DNA of 64,000 nt from JAENWD01 sp964446605 (GTDB lineage: Bacteria > Acidobacteriota > Vicinamibacteria > Vicinamibacterales > JAENWD01), in assembly GCA_964446605.1 (NCBI GenBank), contig CAYUPN010000009.1:3582-67581 (forward strand). Reading direction: 5' to 3'. Made by a program: the position numbers and the translations under genes. Below are positions 33,447-43,400 of the stretch, piece by piece. Each line of letters begins with the position of its first letter. Positions within the stretch are counted from its first letter, which is position 1. Below the pieces are notes generated by a model, which did no database searches, was not told the DNA's origin, and worked only from the letters and a program-made list of their open reading frames with translations.

Positions 33447-34600
33447 GCCGCCACCTCCAGATTGCGGAGCAGGCGCGCGAGCACGGTATCGGAGTCGAAG
33501 CACTCTTCCGCGATCGCGCGCGCGGCCCGTGCGTGTGCGCCGTAGTCCCGCCGGACGCGCCGGACACCCTCGACGGCTTCCTCCATGGTCGTGAACGCCA
33601 GGAGGCCGGCGCCGGTCGGCAGGACGTGCATCAGTCCCGTGTCCTGCGCGACGACGGGACGGCCCGATGCGAGATAGCAGACGCTGCGGTCACTGAACCA
33701 GCCGGTGGGCCGGACGACGTACCCGCTCTTGGCGATGGCGATCTCGGCGAGTGAGCCCTGCACGAAACGCTGGAACTGATCGGGCGTGCCCGCGGCCGCC
33801 GTTGGGTCGAGCAGCTCCCAACCGGTCGCCCGGAGCGCGTCGATGTCGGGCCGTTCGTCGGGATGGATCCCGAGCGCGAGCGCAAAGCGATCGCCGGTGC
33901 GCGCGGGGAGATCCAGGAACTGCCGGAAGGAATGCGCCTTCTGTCCGAAGAGGATCCCGTCGGCGGTAATGGACCCATACCCGCGCCAGTTCGCCACGGT
34001 CGTGAAGGCGTCCCGTTCGACGGCGGGCCCGGCCGGCGGCCAGTGCTCGAGGACGATCGGCTGCCGCGTCGCAATCCAGCGCCGGCCGAGGGCAGGCAGC
34101 CCGCTCTGCGACAGCGTCACGCCGATCGTCACGAAGTCCGTGTGGGCGTCGAGGCGCATGTCGACCCCCTCGACCGCCTGCCAGAGCTGCGTGAACCCGG
34201 GATCGAGATCGAGATAGACGCGCCGTACCGCCGCGCCGAGAATGTCGTCGTCCTTCAGCACGCCGGACACGTTGAGGAGCAGATCGGATTCCCGTGCCGC
34301 CTGGATTGCAACGGCGCGCGCCCGCCCGATGGTTTCGCTCTCTCTCTCGAGGAGCAGGGTGGCGCAGTCGTCGAGGCCGAACCGCGACACGAGCCTCCTG
34401 AACCACGCGGCGTGATGCGATCGCGCGAGCGGCACCCCGTCCAGCCCGGGCATGCCGCGCTCGAGCGGATCGATCCAGAACACGTGGTGCCCGAGCTGCC
34501 GGAGCCCCAGCACATACTGCAGCAGCGCCCAGGCCCAGCCGCCCTGTCCGGGCGCTCTGGCGGTGCTTCCCGCGACGACGATGCGCAACGGCTCCGGCAT
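33443..34600 (-). CDS. CgeB-like GT-B glycosyltransferase, paralogue 1
   Basis: A 385-residue protein starting at ATG 34600. The N-lobe opens with RIVVAGSTARAPGQGGWAW; the middle has YLDLDPGFTQLWQ; the C-lobe carries the signature GWFSDRSVCYLASGRPVVAQDTG and ends in DYGAHARAARAIAEECF...VLARLL. The C-lobe resembles Glyco_trans_1_2 (PF13524), as in CgeB. It belongs to a four-member paralogous set in this operon (34602, 35773 and 47687). Acceptor and donor are unknown. Only one base separates it from the next gene upstream; the two are the same length. Confidence 0.75.
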   Translation of the reverse strand: MPEPLRIVVAGSTARAPGQGGWAWALLQYVLGLRQLGHHVFWIDPLERGMPGLDGVPLARSHHAAWFRRLVSRFGLDDCATLLLERESETIGRARAVAIQAARESDLLLNVSGVLKDDDILGAAVRRVYLDLDPGFTQLWQAVEGVDMRLDAHTDFVTIGVTLSQSGLPALGRRWIATRQPIVLEHWPPAGPAVERDAFTTVANWRGYGSITADGILFGQKAHSFRQFLDLPARTGDRFALALGIHPDERPDIDALRATGWELLDPTAAAGTPDQFQRFVQGSLAEIAIAKSGYVVRPTGWFSDRSVCYLASGRPVVAQDTGLMHVLPTGAGLLAFTTMEEAVEGVRRVRRDYGAHARAARAIAEECFDSDTVLARLLRNLEVAA

Positions 34601-34601
34601 G

Positions 34602-35759
34602 TCAGCGCTCGCCGGCGCCCGCGTCCTCGAGGAAGCGGGGAAGGACGACGTCGGCGGCGAACAGCTCGCGGGCAATCTGCGTCGCGGCGCGCGCGTGCCT
34701 GTCGTAGTCGCGCATGATCCGGCGCGCGCCGTCGCTCGCCTCGAGGGGGGTGCCGAAGGCGATCAGGCCTTCGCCGACCGGCAGCGTGCGCGTGAAGCCC
34801 GTGTCCTGCACGAGCGCCGGCCGGCCGGACGCCAGATAGCGGGTGGTCCGATCGCTGAACCATCCGCTGCCGGTCTCGACGTAGATGCCCTGCGCCACGG
34901 AGAACTCCGCGGCCGAGTGCTGGACGTAGGAGCGGAAACGCTCGGGCGTCGCGGCGGCGGCCCGCGGGTCGGAGAGCCGCCAGCCCGCGCGATCGAGCAT
35001 GACGCGGTCGGCCTCGTCGGCCGGATGGATATCGAGCGCGATCTCGAATCGCTCGCCGCTCAGGGCCGGGAGCGTGGCGAACCGGCGGAACTCGTGAGCC
35101 TTCTGGCCGAACGTCCGCCCGGCGAACTCGACGCGGCCGAAGCTGCCGCGCCAGCGGGCGACGGTGGTGAAGCCCGCCGCATCGGGCGCCGGGCTGGGCG
35201 GCCACTCGTCGAGCATGACCGGCGGGCGGACGATCCGCCACTCGCGGCCGCAGGTCGGGATGCTGCACTCCGGACGGCCGATGTTCTCGCCTATCGTGAA
35301 GTACACGTCGTGGCCGTCGAGCGGCAGCAGGCCGGCCGCATGCCAGAACTGCGTGAAGCCGGGGTCGATGTCGACGTACGCGCGCCGGCGCACGCGCGAG
35401 AGGACGGCGGGCAACCGGAGGTGGCCGGAGATGTTGACCAGCAGATCCGCGTCCGCGGCCGCATCGAGGAGATCGGAGTAGGGCAGGCCCCAGGTCTCCT
35501 CGCCGTCGCCGCAGATCAGGCACGCACGCGAGGCCAGTCCGAATCGCTCGACCGTTCTCGCGAAGTAGTCCCGGTTGATCGACGCGTCGAATGAAGCCGG
35601 GCGCCCCTCGGCGTCCGTCAGGCGCGCCGCGTCGATCTGCTCGACGAAGAGCACGTCGAGCCCGAGCGACCGCAGGCCGAGGACCCAGCTGAGGCGCACC
35701 CAGGCCTCGCCGCCGTTCAGGGGCGTGTTGGCCAGCGCGCCGGCGACGAGCACTCGCAT
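34602..35759 (-). CDS. CgeB-like GT-B glycosyltransferase, paralogue 2
   Basis: A 385-residue protein starting at ATG 35759. The family motifs are N-terminal RVLVAGALANTPLNGGEAWVRL, YVDIDPGFTQFWH, TIGENIGRPECSIP, FGQKAHEFRRF and GWFSDRTTRYLASGRPALVQDTGF. The C-terminal helices (DYDRHARAATQIARELFAADVVL) match the other paralogues. The 13-base gap to the upstream gene and 1-base gap to the downstream gene show a single transcript. It is presumably a cytosolic or membrane-peripheral enzyme adding one residue of the glycan. Confidence 0.75.
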   Translation of the reverse strand: MRVLVAGALANTPLNGGEAWVRLSWVLGLRSLGLDVLFVEQIDAARLTDAEGRPASFDASINRDYFARTVERFGLASRACLICGDGEETWGLPYSDLLDAAADADLLVNISGHLRLPAVLSRVRRRAYVDIDPGFTQFWHAAGLLPLDGHDVYFTIGENIGRPECSIPTCGREWRIVRPPVMLDEWPPSPAPDAAGFTTVARWRGSFGRVEFAGRTFGQKAHEFRRFATLPALSGERFEIALDIHPADEADRVMLDRAGWRLSDPRAAAATPERFRSYVQHSAAEFSVAQGIYVETGSGWFSDRTTRYLASGRPALVQDTGFTRTLPVGEGLIAFGTPLEASDGARRIMRDYDRHARAATQIARELFAADVVLPRFLEDAGAGER

Positions 35760-35772
35760 GCACCAGCCTCCG

Positions 35773-36933
35773 TCAGGCGGCTCCCAGCCGCTGCAGCAGT
35801 TCGCCGAGCACGCGATCCGAGCCGAAGTACTCGGCCGCCAGTTCACGCGCCGCGCGCGCGTGCTGGTCGTAACGGGCGGCGATGTCGTCGGCGCCGGCCC
35901 GCGCTTCGTCGAGCGTGCGGAAGGTCACGAGTCCATCGCCGGTGGGGTACAGCGCCTCGATACCGGTGGACTGCGCCAGCACCGGCCGGCCGGCGGCGAG
36001 ATAGCCGATGCTCCGGTCGCTGAACCAGCCGCTGTTCGTGTGCACGTAGATGCCTTTGGCAATCATCAGCTCGGCATCCGATCCCCAGACGTAGCTGCGG
36101 TACTCCCACGGACCGCAGGCCACGCGGCGTGGATCGGCGATCGCCCATCCGTGCTCACGGAGCCTGGCCAGATCGGCGGCGTCGCTGTCGTCGATGTCGA
36201 GCGCCACCTCGAACTCCGGCCCCGGGTCGCGTGGCAGCGCGGCGAATCGCCGGAACTCGTGCACCCGCAGGCCATACGTCCGGCCGCGATACGCGACCGG
36301 CGCGTACGGGCCTCGCCAGGCGCCGACGCTGGTGAAGCGGCGCGCCGTGCTCCGGGGCGGCGCATCCCACCAGTCGAGCAGCGCCGGCTGGCGCCAGGGA
36401 ATCCAGGGAATCCCGCAGTCCGGAATGGCGCAGTCGGCCCGCCCGATGTTCGCGCCCACCGTGACGTAGGCGTCGTGCCCGTCGAGGAACCGCGTCTGGC
36501 CGAGGTCGTGCCACATCTGCGTGAACCCCGGGTCGATGTCGATGAAGACGCGCAGCGAAGCCGCCTCCAGCACCGCGGGATGGTCCACGAAGCCCATGAC
36601 ATTCAGCAGGCAGGCCGACTGGCGCACGTGCCGCAGGACGGCGTCGAACGACGGCGCGCCGACAACCTGGCGGCCCTGGTCGTGGATGAGCGCGGCGGAT
36701 CCCTCCAGTCCGCTGCGCCGGACGACCTCGCGCCAGTACGCGAGGTTCACGGAGTCCTCGAACGCGGATGGGGCACCGGCCGCGTCGCGGCACATCTCCG
36801 GTTCGAGCCGATCGAGCAGGAGCACGTCCCAGCCGAGGCGCTGGAGCCCGAGCGCGTACTGCAGGAACACCCACGCGTGGCCACCCTGTCCCGGGCGCTG
36901 CGCGATCGATCCCCCGACCACGATCCGCTTCAT
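35773..36933 (-). CDS. CgeB-like GT-B glycosyltransferase, paralogue 3
   Basis: A 386-residue protein starting at ATG 36933, overlapping the stop of the GT2 gene upstream (ATGA). It opens with KRIVVGGSIAQRPGQGGHAWVFL and contains FIDIDPGFTQMWHDLG, TVGANIGRADCAIPDCG, YGLRVHEFRRF and SGWFSDRSIGYLAAGRPVLAQSTG. Its N-terminus is closest to paralogue 1 and its middle to paralogue 2, as expected for tandem duplication followed by divergence. Donor and acceptor are unknown. Confidence 0.75.
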   Translation of the reverse strand: MKRIVVGGSIAQRPGQGGHAWVFLQYALGLQRLGWDVLLLDRLEPEMCRDAAGAPSAFEDSVNLAYWREVVRRSGLEGSAALIHDQGRQVVGAPSFDAVLRHVRQSACLLNVMGFVDHPAVLEAASLRVFIDIDPGFTQMWHDLGQTRFLDGHDAYVTVGANIGRADCAIPDCGIPWIPWRQPALLDWWDAPPRSTARRFTSVGAWRGPYAPVAYRGRTYGLRVHEFRRFAALPRDPGPEFEVALDIDDSDAADLARLREHGWAIADPRRVACGPWEYRSYVWGSDAELMIAKGIYVHTNSGWFSDRSIGYLAAGRPVLAQSTGIEALYPTGDGLVTFRTLDEARAGADDIAARYDQHARAARELAAEYFGSDRVLGELLQRLGAA

Positions 36934-38324
36934 GCCGCGCGTCCCTCCAGGTTGAAGATCACGCAGTCGGCATCGCGCCACACGGCGTGATACCGGGCCT
37001 CCAGGTGCCGTGCGAACAGCCGGTAGTGCTCGAGCCACCAGAACGCCGCCGACGGGAATACGAGATACGCCGCGCCGAGCTCCCGCAGCGTCTCGAGGTG
37101 CGTGATGGCTCCATCGTCGTCCGGGGGGTAGCCGTCCGGCATCAGCCGCCGATCGGGGAAGTGCCACCCCGTGCGGCTCGCCAGGTGGAGCAGGGTTGGA
37201 TCCCACTTGTCGACGGCGGCCACGCGGCGGCCTCGGGGAACGACTGTCTGCACCACGGTGGCGATGCGCTCGAGCGTGCGGTCCCAGGCGGCATCTCCGC
37301 CGGCCGCCCGGCGCAGGCGCGGCGCCAGCCGGGTCCCCTCGAGCGCATCGGCGAGTCGACGGAGCAGGGCCCCGGAGCTCCGGTGGACGGCGATTTCACT
37401 GTGCCCGTCGAGCGCCTCGGCCAGCGGGGCGGCATCCGCCGCGCAGAGCGACGCCGCTGCGGCGTGGGGTGCGACGGCCTCCTGCGCGAGCGTCCACTCA
37501 CCCCGCGCGACCGCGTCGCGTGCGAAGAGCACGGCCTTGCCCAGCAGCGCGAGACGCGCGAGCCGGTACGTCGCGTCGCGGTCCGGTATCCGATCGGCGC
37601 AACGCGAGAACACGTGATCGATGACCGCCGCGTCACAGTGCAGCCGGGTGCCGGGCCGATGCGACGCCGTGGTGATGCTGCCCGCGTGCTGCCGGTACTG
37701 GGACAACGGCTCCGCCACCCAGGCCAGATCGGCGTCGAGCGCGATGCGCAGCCACATGTCCCAGTCCGTGCTGCTCGGACCGATGTGCGTGGCGTACGGG
37801 CCGACGCGGTCGTGGCACTCGCGGCGGACCAGCACCGGCGCGGTGATGTAATTCAGCACCGCCAGCTCGCGGAATACCTCCCGGCCGCGCTCGACGACAT
37901 CGCGGTCGAACGGCATCGGCCAGGGCGGCAGCAGGCGCCCGTCGGCGGCGATCACCTCGAAAGCACCGTGCACCAGCCCGGCACCGGGATGCCGCTTCAT
38001 GGCTGCAACCAGTCGCGGGAGCGCATCCGGCAGCAGCCGATCGTCGGCGTCCAGCCAGAGAATGAACCGGCCGCGGGCCGCGGCGAGGCAGCTGTTGCGG
38101 TTGGCGGGAATGCCCACGCGCTGCGCATGCCGGACGTAGCGCACGCGGCGATCGCCGCACGCCCGCACGACCTCCGCCGTCGCGTCCTCCGAGGCATCGT
38201 CATGCACGAGCACCTCGAGATCGCCGATCGGCTGGGACAGGACGCTCTCGAGCGCGTCAGCCAGATACGGCGCGCAGTGCCGCGCCGGCATGCACACCGA
38301 GATCGTCGGCGCCCGCATCGGCAT
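36930..38324 (-). CDS. Family 2 glycosyltransferase with C-terminal AFWWL module
   Basis: A 464-residue protein. ATG 38324 (alternative 38318) lies inside the 3' end of the upstream gene, a 68-base overlap in another frame. The GT-A domain (residues about 7-240) has ISVCMPARHCAPYLADALESV, VHDDASEDAT, LWLDADDRLL (DxD) and TDWDMWLRIAL. After a linker, residues about 350-455 form a second module: AAVDKWDPTLLHLA, GWHFPDRR, ITHLETLRELGAAYLVFPSAAFWWLEHY. The same module occurs in the fusion protein at 40484-43873. It presumably adds a residue to the glycan; the module's role is unknown. Confidence 0.85.
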   Translation of the reverse strand: MPMRAPTISVCMPARHCAPYLADALESVLSQPIGDLEVLVHDDASEDATAEVVRACGDRRVRYVRHAQRVGIPANRNSCLAAARGRFILWLDADDRLLPDALPRLVAAMKRHPGAGLVHGAFEVIAADGRLLPPWPMPFDRDVVERGREVFRELAVLNYITAPVLVRRECHDRVGPYATHIGPSSTDWDMWLRIALDADLAWVAEPLSQYRQHAGSITTASHRPGTRLHCDAAVIDHVFSRCADRIPDRDATYRLARLALLGKAVLFARDAVARGEWTLAQEAVAPHAAAASLCAADAAPLAEALDGHSEIAVHRSSGALLRRLADALEGTRLAPRLRRAAGGDAAWDRTLERIATVVQTVVPRGRRVAAVDKWDPTLLHLASRTGWHFPDRRLMPDGYPPDDDGAITHLETLRELGAAYLVFPSAAFWWLEHYRLFARHLEARYHAVWRDADCVIFNLEGRAA

Positions 38325-40482
38325 CCAGTCGTCCTCCCTGCAGTTCCTCGAACAGCCGCATGTACTGCGCGGCGATGAGACCGACGTCGAAGCGCTCGCG
38401 CGCGAACCGCCGGCAGGCCGCGCTTCGTCCGTCGAACTCCGGCTGCATGCATTCGATCAGATCGGCGGCCGCGTCGGCCTCCTCGAATCCGTACTCGGCC
38501 GGGTAGAGCTCGTTTGCGCCGGGCCACTGCCGCACGATCGGCAGGGCGCCGCTCGCCATGCCCTCGGCCACGGCCTGGTGCGATCCCTCGAACTCGCTGG
38601 TCGAGAGCACGAACCCGATTTTCGTCAGCCACTCCGGCACGTCGGGGCCGGGCGGGTCGAAGACGATGGCGTCGGCGGCCGGCGACGAACGCACGCGCTC
38701 ATAGAGGGCCTCGTAGTACTCGCGCTCCGCCGGCTGCCGCCAGAGCCAGTCGTAGCTCCAGGGATGCTGGGACTTCACGAACAGCGTGTAGCGGCTGTCG
38801 CGGCGGCGGAGCCGCTCGATGACGTCGATGGCGAGATCGGGCGCCTTGCGCCGCGGGTTGATCCCGATCACGCCGAGGTTGAAGCGCGCGCCGTCCAGCT
38901 TCGGCTGGTCGAGGCGGTCGCACGGCAGCGGGTTGTAGACAAGCGCGGACCGCTCCTGGAGGTGCGGACGCGCGGAGACGCAGTCGCGCATGATCCGCGG
39001 GGCGATGAAGAGCAGCCGGTCGACCCTGGGCCAGCGGATCCGATCCAGATAGGGCAGACCGCGTTCCTGCAGGTGCAGCCGGACGACGAGCCGCTGCCCC
39101 TCGCGCACGTGGTGCGAGTACCACTCGGCATTGCCGAGGCACCACTCGCAGAACACGATGTCGGCGCGGGCGAGGAGATCGGCGCTTCGGGCCGTGTCCT
39201 TGATCGCATGGCCCGTGTACTCGTCGAACAGCAGTTCGTACTGGCCGGACCGCTCCAGGACGTCGAGTATCGGGCGCAGGAACTTCAGGTCGTGCCCGGC
39301 GACCAGCAGGCGAATCGGACGTCGTCCGGCGGGCCGGGATTCCCGCAGCACCGGCGCCAGGCCGGCAGCCACGCGGTCGAAGGTGAACGCGGCGGCCGCC
39401 TGCTGCACGGCGTGCGACGCCTTCCGGTACGCCTCCGGCGACGAGGTGAGCGCGATGAAGCGGTCGACGACTTCGCCCGCGCTGGTCACATAGCCCGTGT
39501 AGCCGTCGCCGAACACCCGGCGCTGCACGAGGCTCGGGTTCATCAGCACCGGGATGCCGAGCGCGCCGTACTCGAGCACCTTCGTCGACATCTCGAGACT
39601 GTTGTCGAATGCCGGCGCGCGCCACGAGATCGCGACGTCCACGCGGTCGAGCAGCGCCGCCGCGTCCGCGCGGCTGACGCCCCCGTGCCAGATCACGCCC
39701 GGCGAATGCCGCAGCCGGCGCCGGACGGCGTCCTCGAACCCGGGGACCGGCGGCGCGTTGTGAATCTTGTCGCCGACCACGTGCAGCTCCGCGCCCGGCA
39801 CGCGCGCACGGATGCGCTCGAAGGCGTCGAGCGTCTCGAGGATCAGATAGGGCGGCGACAGCTTGCCGGAGTAGCCGAGGCGCGGCGCCCGCGGATTCGC
39901 GACGGTCCGCTCGCGCTCCGCGACCGCCGGAATCATCGGCGGCAGCAGGACGATGCGGGCGGATGCGCCGAGGGCGATCCGGACCGCGGCCCGCGCCTCG
40001 TCGGTCTGGCAGAGCAGCCCCGCGCAGCGCGCGGCCAGCGCCCGGAGTTGCTCGCGCGCGTCCCCGACGGCATAGCGCGCCGGGTCGGTGACGTAGGCCC
40101 AGAGCCGCGGGCCGACGCCCGGCTGTGCCGCCAGGAGGCTGGCCGTGTCCACGCCGCGGATCAGGAAGCGGTCGACCGGCGTCGTCGTTGCGACGCGGTC
40201 GAGGACCCGCGCGGCGTCCTCGGCCTGCAGTCGCCGGCGGCTCCAGGACGCGGGCGCGACGGCATCGGCCAGGTGCGCATTGGCCGGCGCCCACGGGTCG
40301 ACGAACGTCACGCCCGGCCGTGAGGCCAGGTCGCGCACCAGCACGTCCCGGAGGAGCGGCGTGCGGCGGAGCAGCAGCACCTCGGCGCCGGATCGGACGA
40401 GCACCTCCGCGATCGACGTCAGCCAGATCGCCGAGCCGTCGATCAGGTTCAGATCGATGTCCCCGTACAGGAGGACTCGCAC
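38257..40482 (-). CDS. Tandem GT4-type glycosyltransferase (two GT-B units)
   Basis: A 741-residue protein. GTG 40482 has GGAGG 7 bases upstream. The first GT-B unit covers about residues 1-380 (GYSGKLSPPYLILETLDAF, VHVVGDK-like strand, FDNSLEMSTKVLEYGALGIPVLMNP), and a second starts near 392 (IRLLVAGHDLKFLRPILDVLE) and ends with LSTSEFEGSHQAVAEGMASGALPIV, the donor-site EX7E-type region. Two complete transferases in one chain could add two residues in succession. The last 22 codons overlap the next gene and read like an extension past a natural end. Confidence 0.85.
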   Translation of the reverse strand: MRVLLYGDIDLNLIDGSAIWLTSIAEVLVRSGAEVLLLRRTPLLRDVLVRDLASRPGVTFVDPWAPANAHLADAVAPASWSRRRLQAEDAARVLDRVATTTPVDRFLIRGVDTASLLAAQPGVGPRLWAYVTDPARYAVGDAREQLRALAARCAGLLCQTDEARAAVRIALGASARIVLLPPMIPAVAERERTVANPRAPRLGYSGKLSPPYLILETLDAFERIRARVPGAELHVVGDKIHNAPPVPGFEDAVRRRLRHSPGVIWHGGVSRADAAALLDRVDVAISWRAPAFDNSLEMSTKVLEYGALGIPVLMNPSLVQRRVFGDGYTGYVTSAGEVVDRFIALTSSPEAYRKASHAVQQAAAAFTFDRVAAGLAPVLRESRPAGRRPIRLLVAGHDLKFLRPILDVLERSGQYELLFDEYTGHAIKDTARSADLLARADIVFCEWCLGNAEWYSHHVREGQRLVVRLHLQERGLPYLDRIRWPRVDRLLFIAPRIMRDCVSARPHLQERSALVYNPLPCDRLDQPKLDGARFNLGVIGINPRRKAPDLAIDVIERLRRRDSRYTLFVKSQHPWSYDWLWRQPAEREYYEALYERVRSSPAADAIVFDPPGPDVPEWLTKIGFVLSTSEFEGSHQAVAEGMASGALPIVRQWPGANELYPAEYGFEEADAAADLIECMQPEFDGRSAACRRFARERFDVGLIAAQYMRLFEELQGGRLDADAGADDLGVHAGAALRAVSG

Positions 40483-40483
40483 G

Positions 40484-43400
40484 TCAGGCCTCCACGAGCG
40501 CCAGCATCGGCGATTCCATCGGCGCGGCGCTGCCGTATGCCACGTGCGCGTTCTGCACGTAGTTGAACGCGTCGATCGACAGGATGTCCTCGGACGGACG
40601 CGAGAAGACGCGCGTGGTGCGAACGGCCTGCAGCACCTCGGGGGTGAACGCCGCGCGCCGAGCGACCAGCGTGCCCGACGGCACGCTGCGCACCGGATGG
40701 AACTCCGACCCGGGCGTCACACAGACGACCCGCGTCTGCCCCTCCCGGCGCTGGAACGACTGCTTGCCGAAGAAGTCCTGGGACGCGTACTCGAGCGCGA
40801 GGGCGTGGTCCCGCAGATAGTCGGGGCCGTAGTGATCGCGCGGATCCATCACGGCCACGGCGTCGGCGCTGGACGATCCGATCGCCTCCTGCCAGAGATC
40901 GCCTGCCGTGGAGCTCGCCCGCACGGCGATGCCCGGCAGTTGGGCGTGCCACCACTCCAGTGCCGGCGCCGGCGTGCCGTCCCCGGGGACGATCACGACC
41001 TCGTGCGGCCGCAGCGTCTGTGCCCGGATCGCCGCGGCGAGCGGACGGGGATCCTGTCCCGCCTGCAGCGGCACGAGCACCGACACCGAGGGATCGTGGT
41101 CCTCGGCGCGGCGGAGGCCGATGGTCTCCCAGACGGTGGCGAGGCGGCGGCGGTAGGTGTGCCCGCTCAGCACGCGGCGGATCCCCCGGAGCGAGGCCCG
41201 GGCCCACTCGCCGCCGTTGAACAGCGCCTCGAGATGCCGGCGCGTGTCCTCCTCGGACTCGGCGATGAAGACCGCGTCGCCGAGCAGTTCGACGATCCCG
41301 CGCGCATAACTGCTCACCACGGGCGTGCCGCAGGCCAGCAGCTCGAACACGCGGCGCGAGAACATCGTCGGCGAGTCCTTGACCGAGTTGACGTTCAGGA
41401 ACACGCGATATCGCTTGTAGGCGCGCACCATCTCGTCGTACTCGAGCCGCCCGCGGATGGCGGGCTGGTACACGTCGGGGAAGCTGTAGCTGTCCCGGTC
41501 GCTCGACGGAATGCCGGCCTGCCGGTCGTAGATGTCGAGGCCGTACTCCAGCGCCGGCAGCAGGATGTGCGCGAGATCGCGGCGTCGCTCGTCGTGCCGG
41601 CTGCCGTAGTACGTGCCGGCGAAGCAGACGAGCCCCGTGCGTGGTTCCGTCTGCACCGGGTTGTGGAGCACTGGCTGGGCCGCGAACGGCAGCGCATGGA
41701 CGCGGTCGTGACCGAAGTGCGCCCGGTACTTCGGAATGCAGCGGGCGTCGCTGGTGAACACGTAGTCGAACGCGGCGCTGCGCGCGAGGAACCGGTCGAA
41801 GTGCACCGGGTCCTCCTTGTTCCAGAACACCGTGGGGATGCCGCGCTTCTTCGCCCAGCGCACGAGGTCGAGCAGCTCGTCCCCCATGTTCGTGGGATAG
41901 GTCGCGATCCGGTACTTCCACGCGCCCTCGTTGCCCTGCCACGCCGACTCGACGAAGACGACGTCCGGCGGGTGGGCCTCGAGCGTCTCGCGCCAGTTGT
42001 CCGGACGGAACGTGATCAGGCGCGCTTCGGGGCGCAGACAGCTCGCCGTGAACCGGTCGAGCACGGCGGCGACCGCGATCGGATCGCCGCCGGCGCGGCG
42101 TGCCGGCGGCTCGCTGACGGCCGAGGCCGACACCATCGACGGCTTGTGGATCGCGGGCGCGCCAGCGGGGGCAGGTGCGGGTACGGGTGGCGCGGCGGCT
42201 GCAGCCGGGGTCTCGGCTGCTGGCGCGGATGCGCCGGAATCCGCCCGTCCGTTCCCCGTCGCCGGAGGCGTGGGGAGGGAAGACGCACTCCGGCTCGGCG
42301 GGACGGCCGGCAGCCCGGAGGCTGGCGTCGTGGGAGGTGCGGCCGCGGGAGTACCCGGATCGACGGCGGTACGTGGGGCGGAGCCCGCCGCCTGTCCCGC
42401 ACCGAATGCGGCGGCCGCCCGTGCGACGGTGTCGTCCGGCAACGGCTGTTCGCCCGGCCGCGGTTCGCGGGACAACCGCAGCAGCAGTCCCAGGTCCGGC
42501 TGATACGCGACCGGCGTGGTCGCCGCAGCCAGGTAATCGCGGAATTCCGCGTAGTGAGTGAGCCACCAGAATGCGGCAGCCGGCAGCAGCAGGTATTCCG
42601 CTCCGCTGCGGATCAGTGCCTCGAGGTGCGCAATCGCCCAGGCGCTGTCGAGCGGATGGAAGCCCGCGTACGTGCCATGGGCGTCCTGCGGGAAGTGGAG
42701 CCCGGCCTGGCCGCGCAGCGTGACGAGGCGCTCGTCTCCCTTGCTGACCACGAGGATGCGCGCACTGCGGGGGCACGCCGCCGCGGCGAACTGCCGGAGG
42801 CGATCGGCCGTGGCCTCCTGCTCCTGGTCGTGCCCGTTCCGTCGTTCGCGGGCCTGAAGGGCCTGCTCGCGGGTCTGCAGCTGCTTCTGCTGCTGCTGCA
42901 GCTTCGCCGCTTCGGTCTGCAGCCGCTTTTCCTGCTGCTGCAGGCGCTCGAGCTGCTGCAGCTTCTTCTCCTGATCCTGCAGCCGCTTCCGGTAGCCGGC
43001 GTCGAGGTCACGCAGTGCGGCGAGGTGCTGCTGCTCGCGCTCGCGCAGCGACGCGTCGAGCCGCTCGGCCGCGCGCTCGGCCCGCGCGAGCGCCGCCTGG
43101 CGCGCATCCGCCATCAGCTCGGCATCCTCCAGGCGGGCTTCGAGCTTCTGGACCGCGGCGGCCCGCAGCCGCGCGGCGCGCAGGTCGGCCTTCAGATTGC
43201 GCAGGAACGTCCGCGCACGCCCACGGTCGGCCTCGACCGACAGGCAATGCTCTTCGAGCTGTCGCAGCAGCGCGTCATCCTCCTGCGGCGCGGCGACGGC
43301 CGCTTCGCGCGAGCGCCTCGTGCCGGTGTACCGGATGTACGTGTCCTCGACCGTCACCGAGATCGTGTCGAAGTACGCCCGCGTGAGGCGGACGAGCGAC

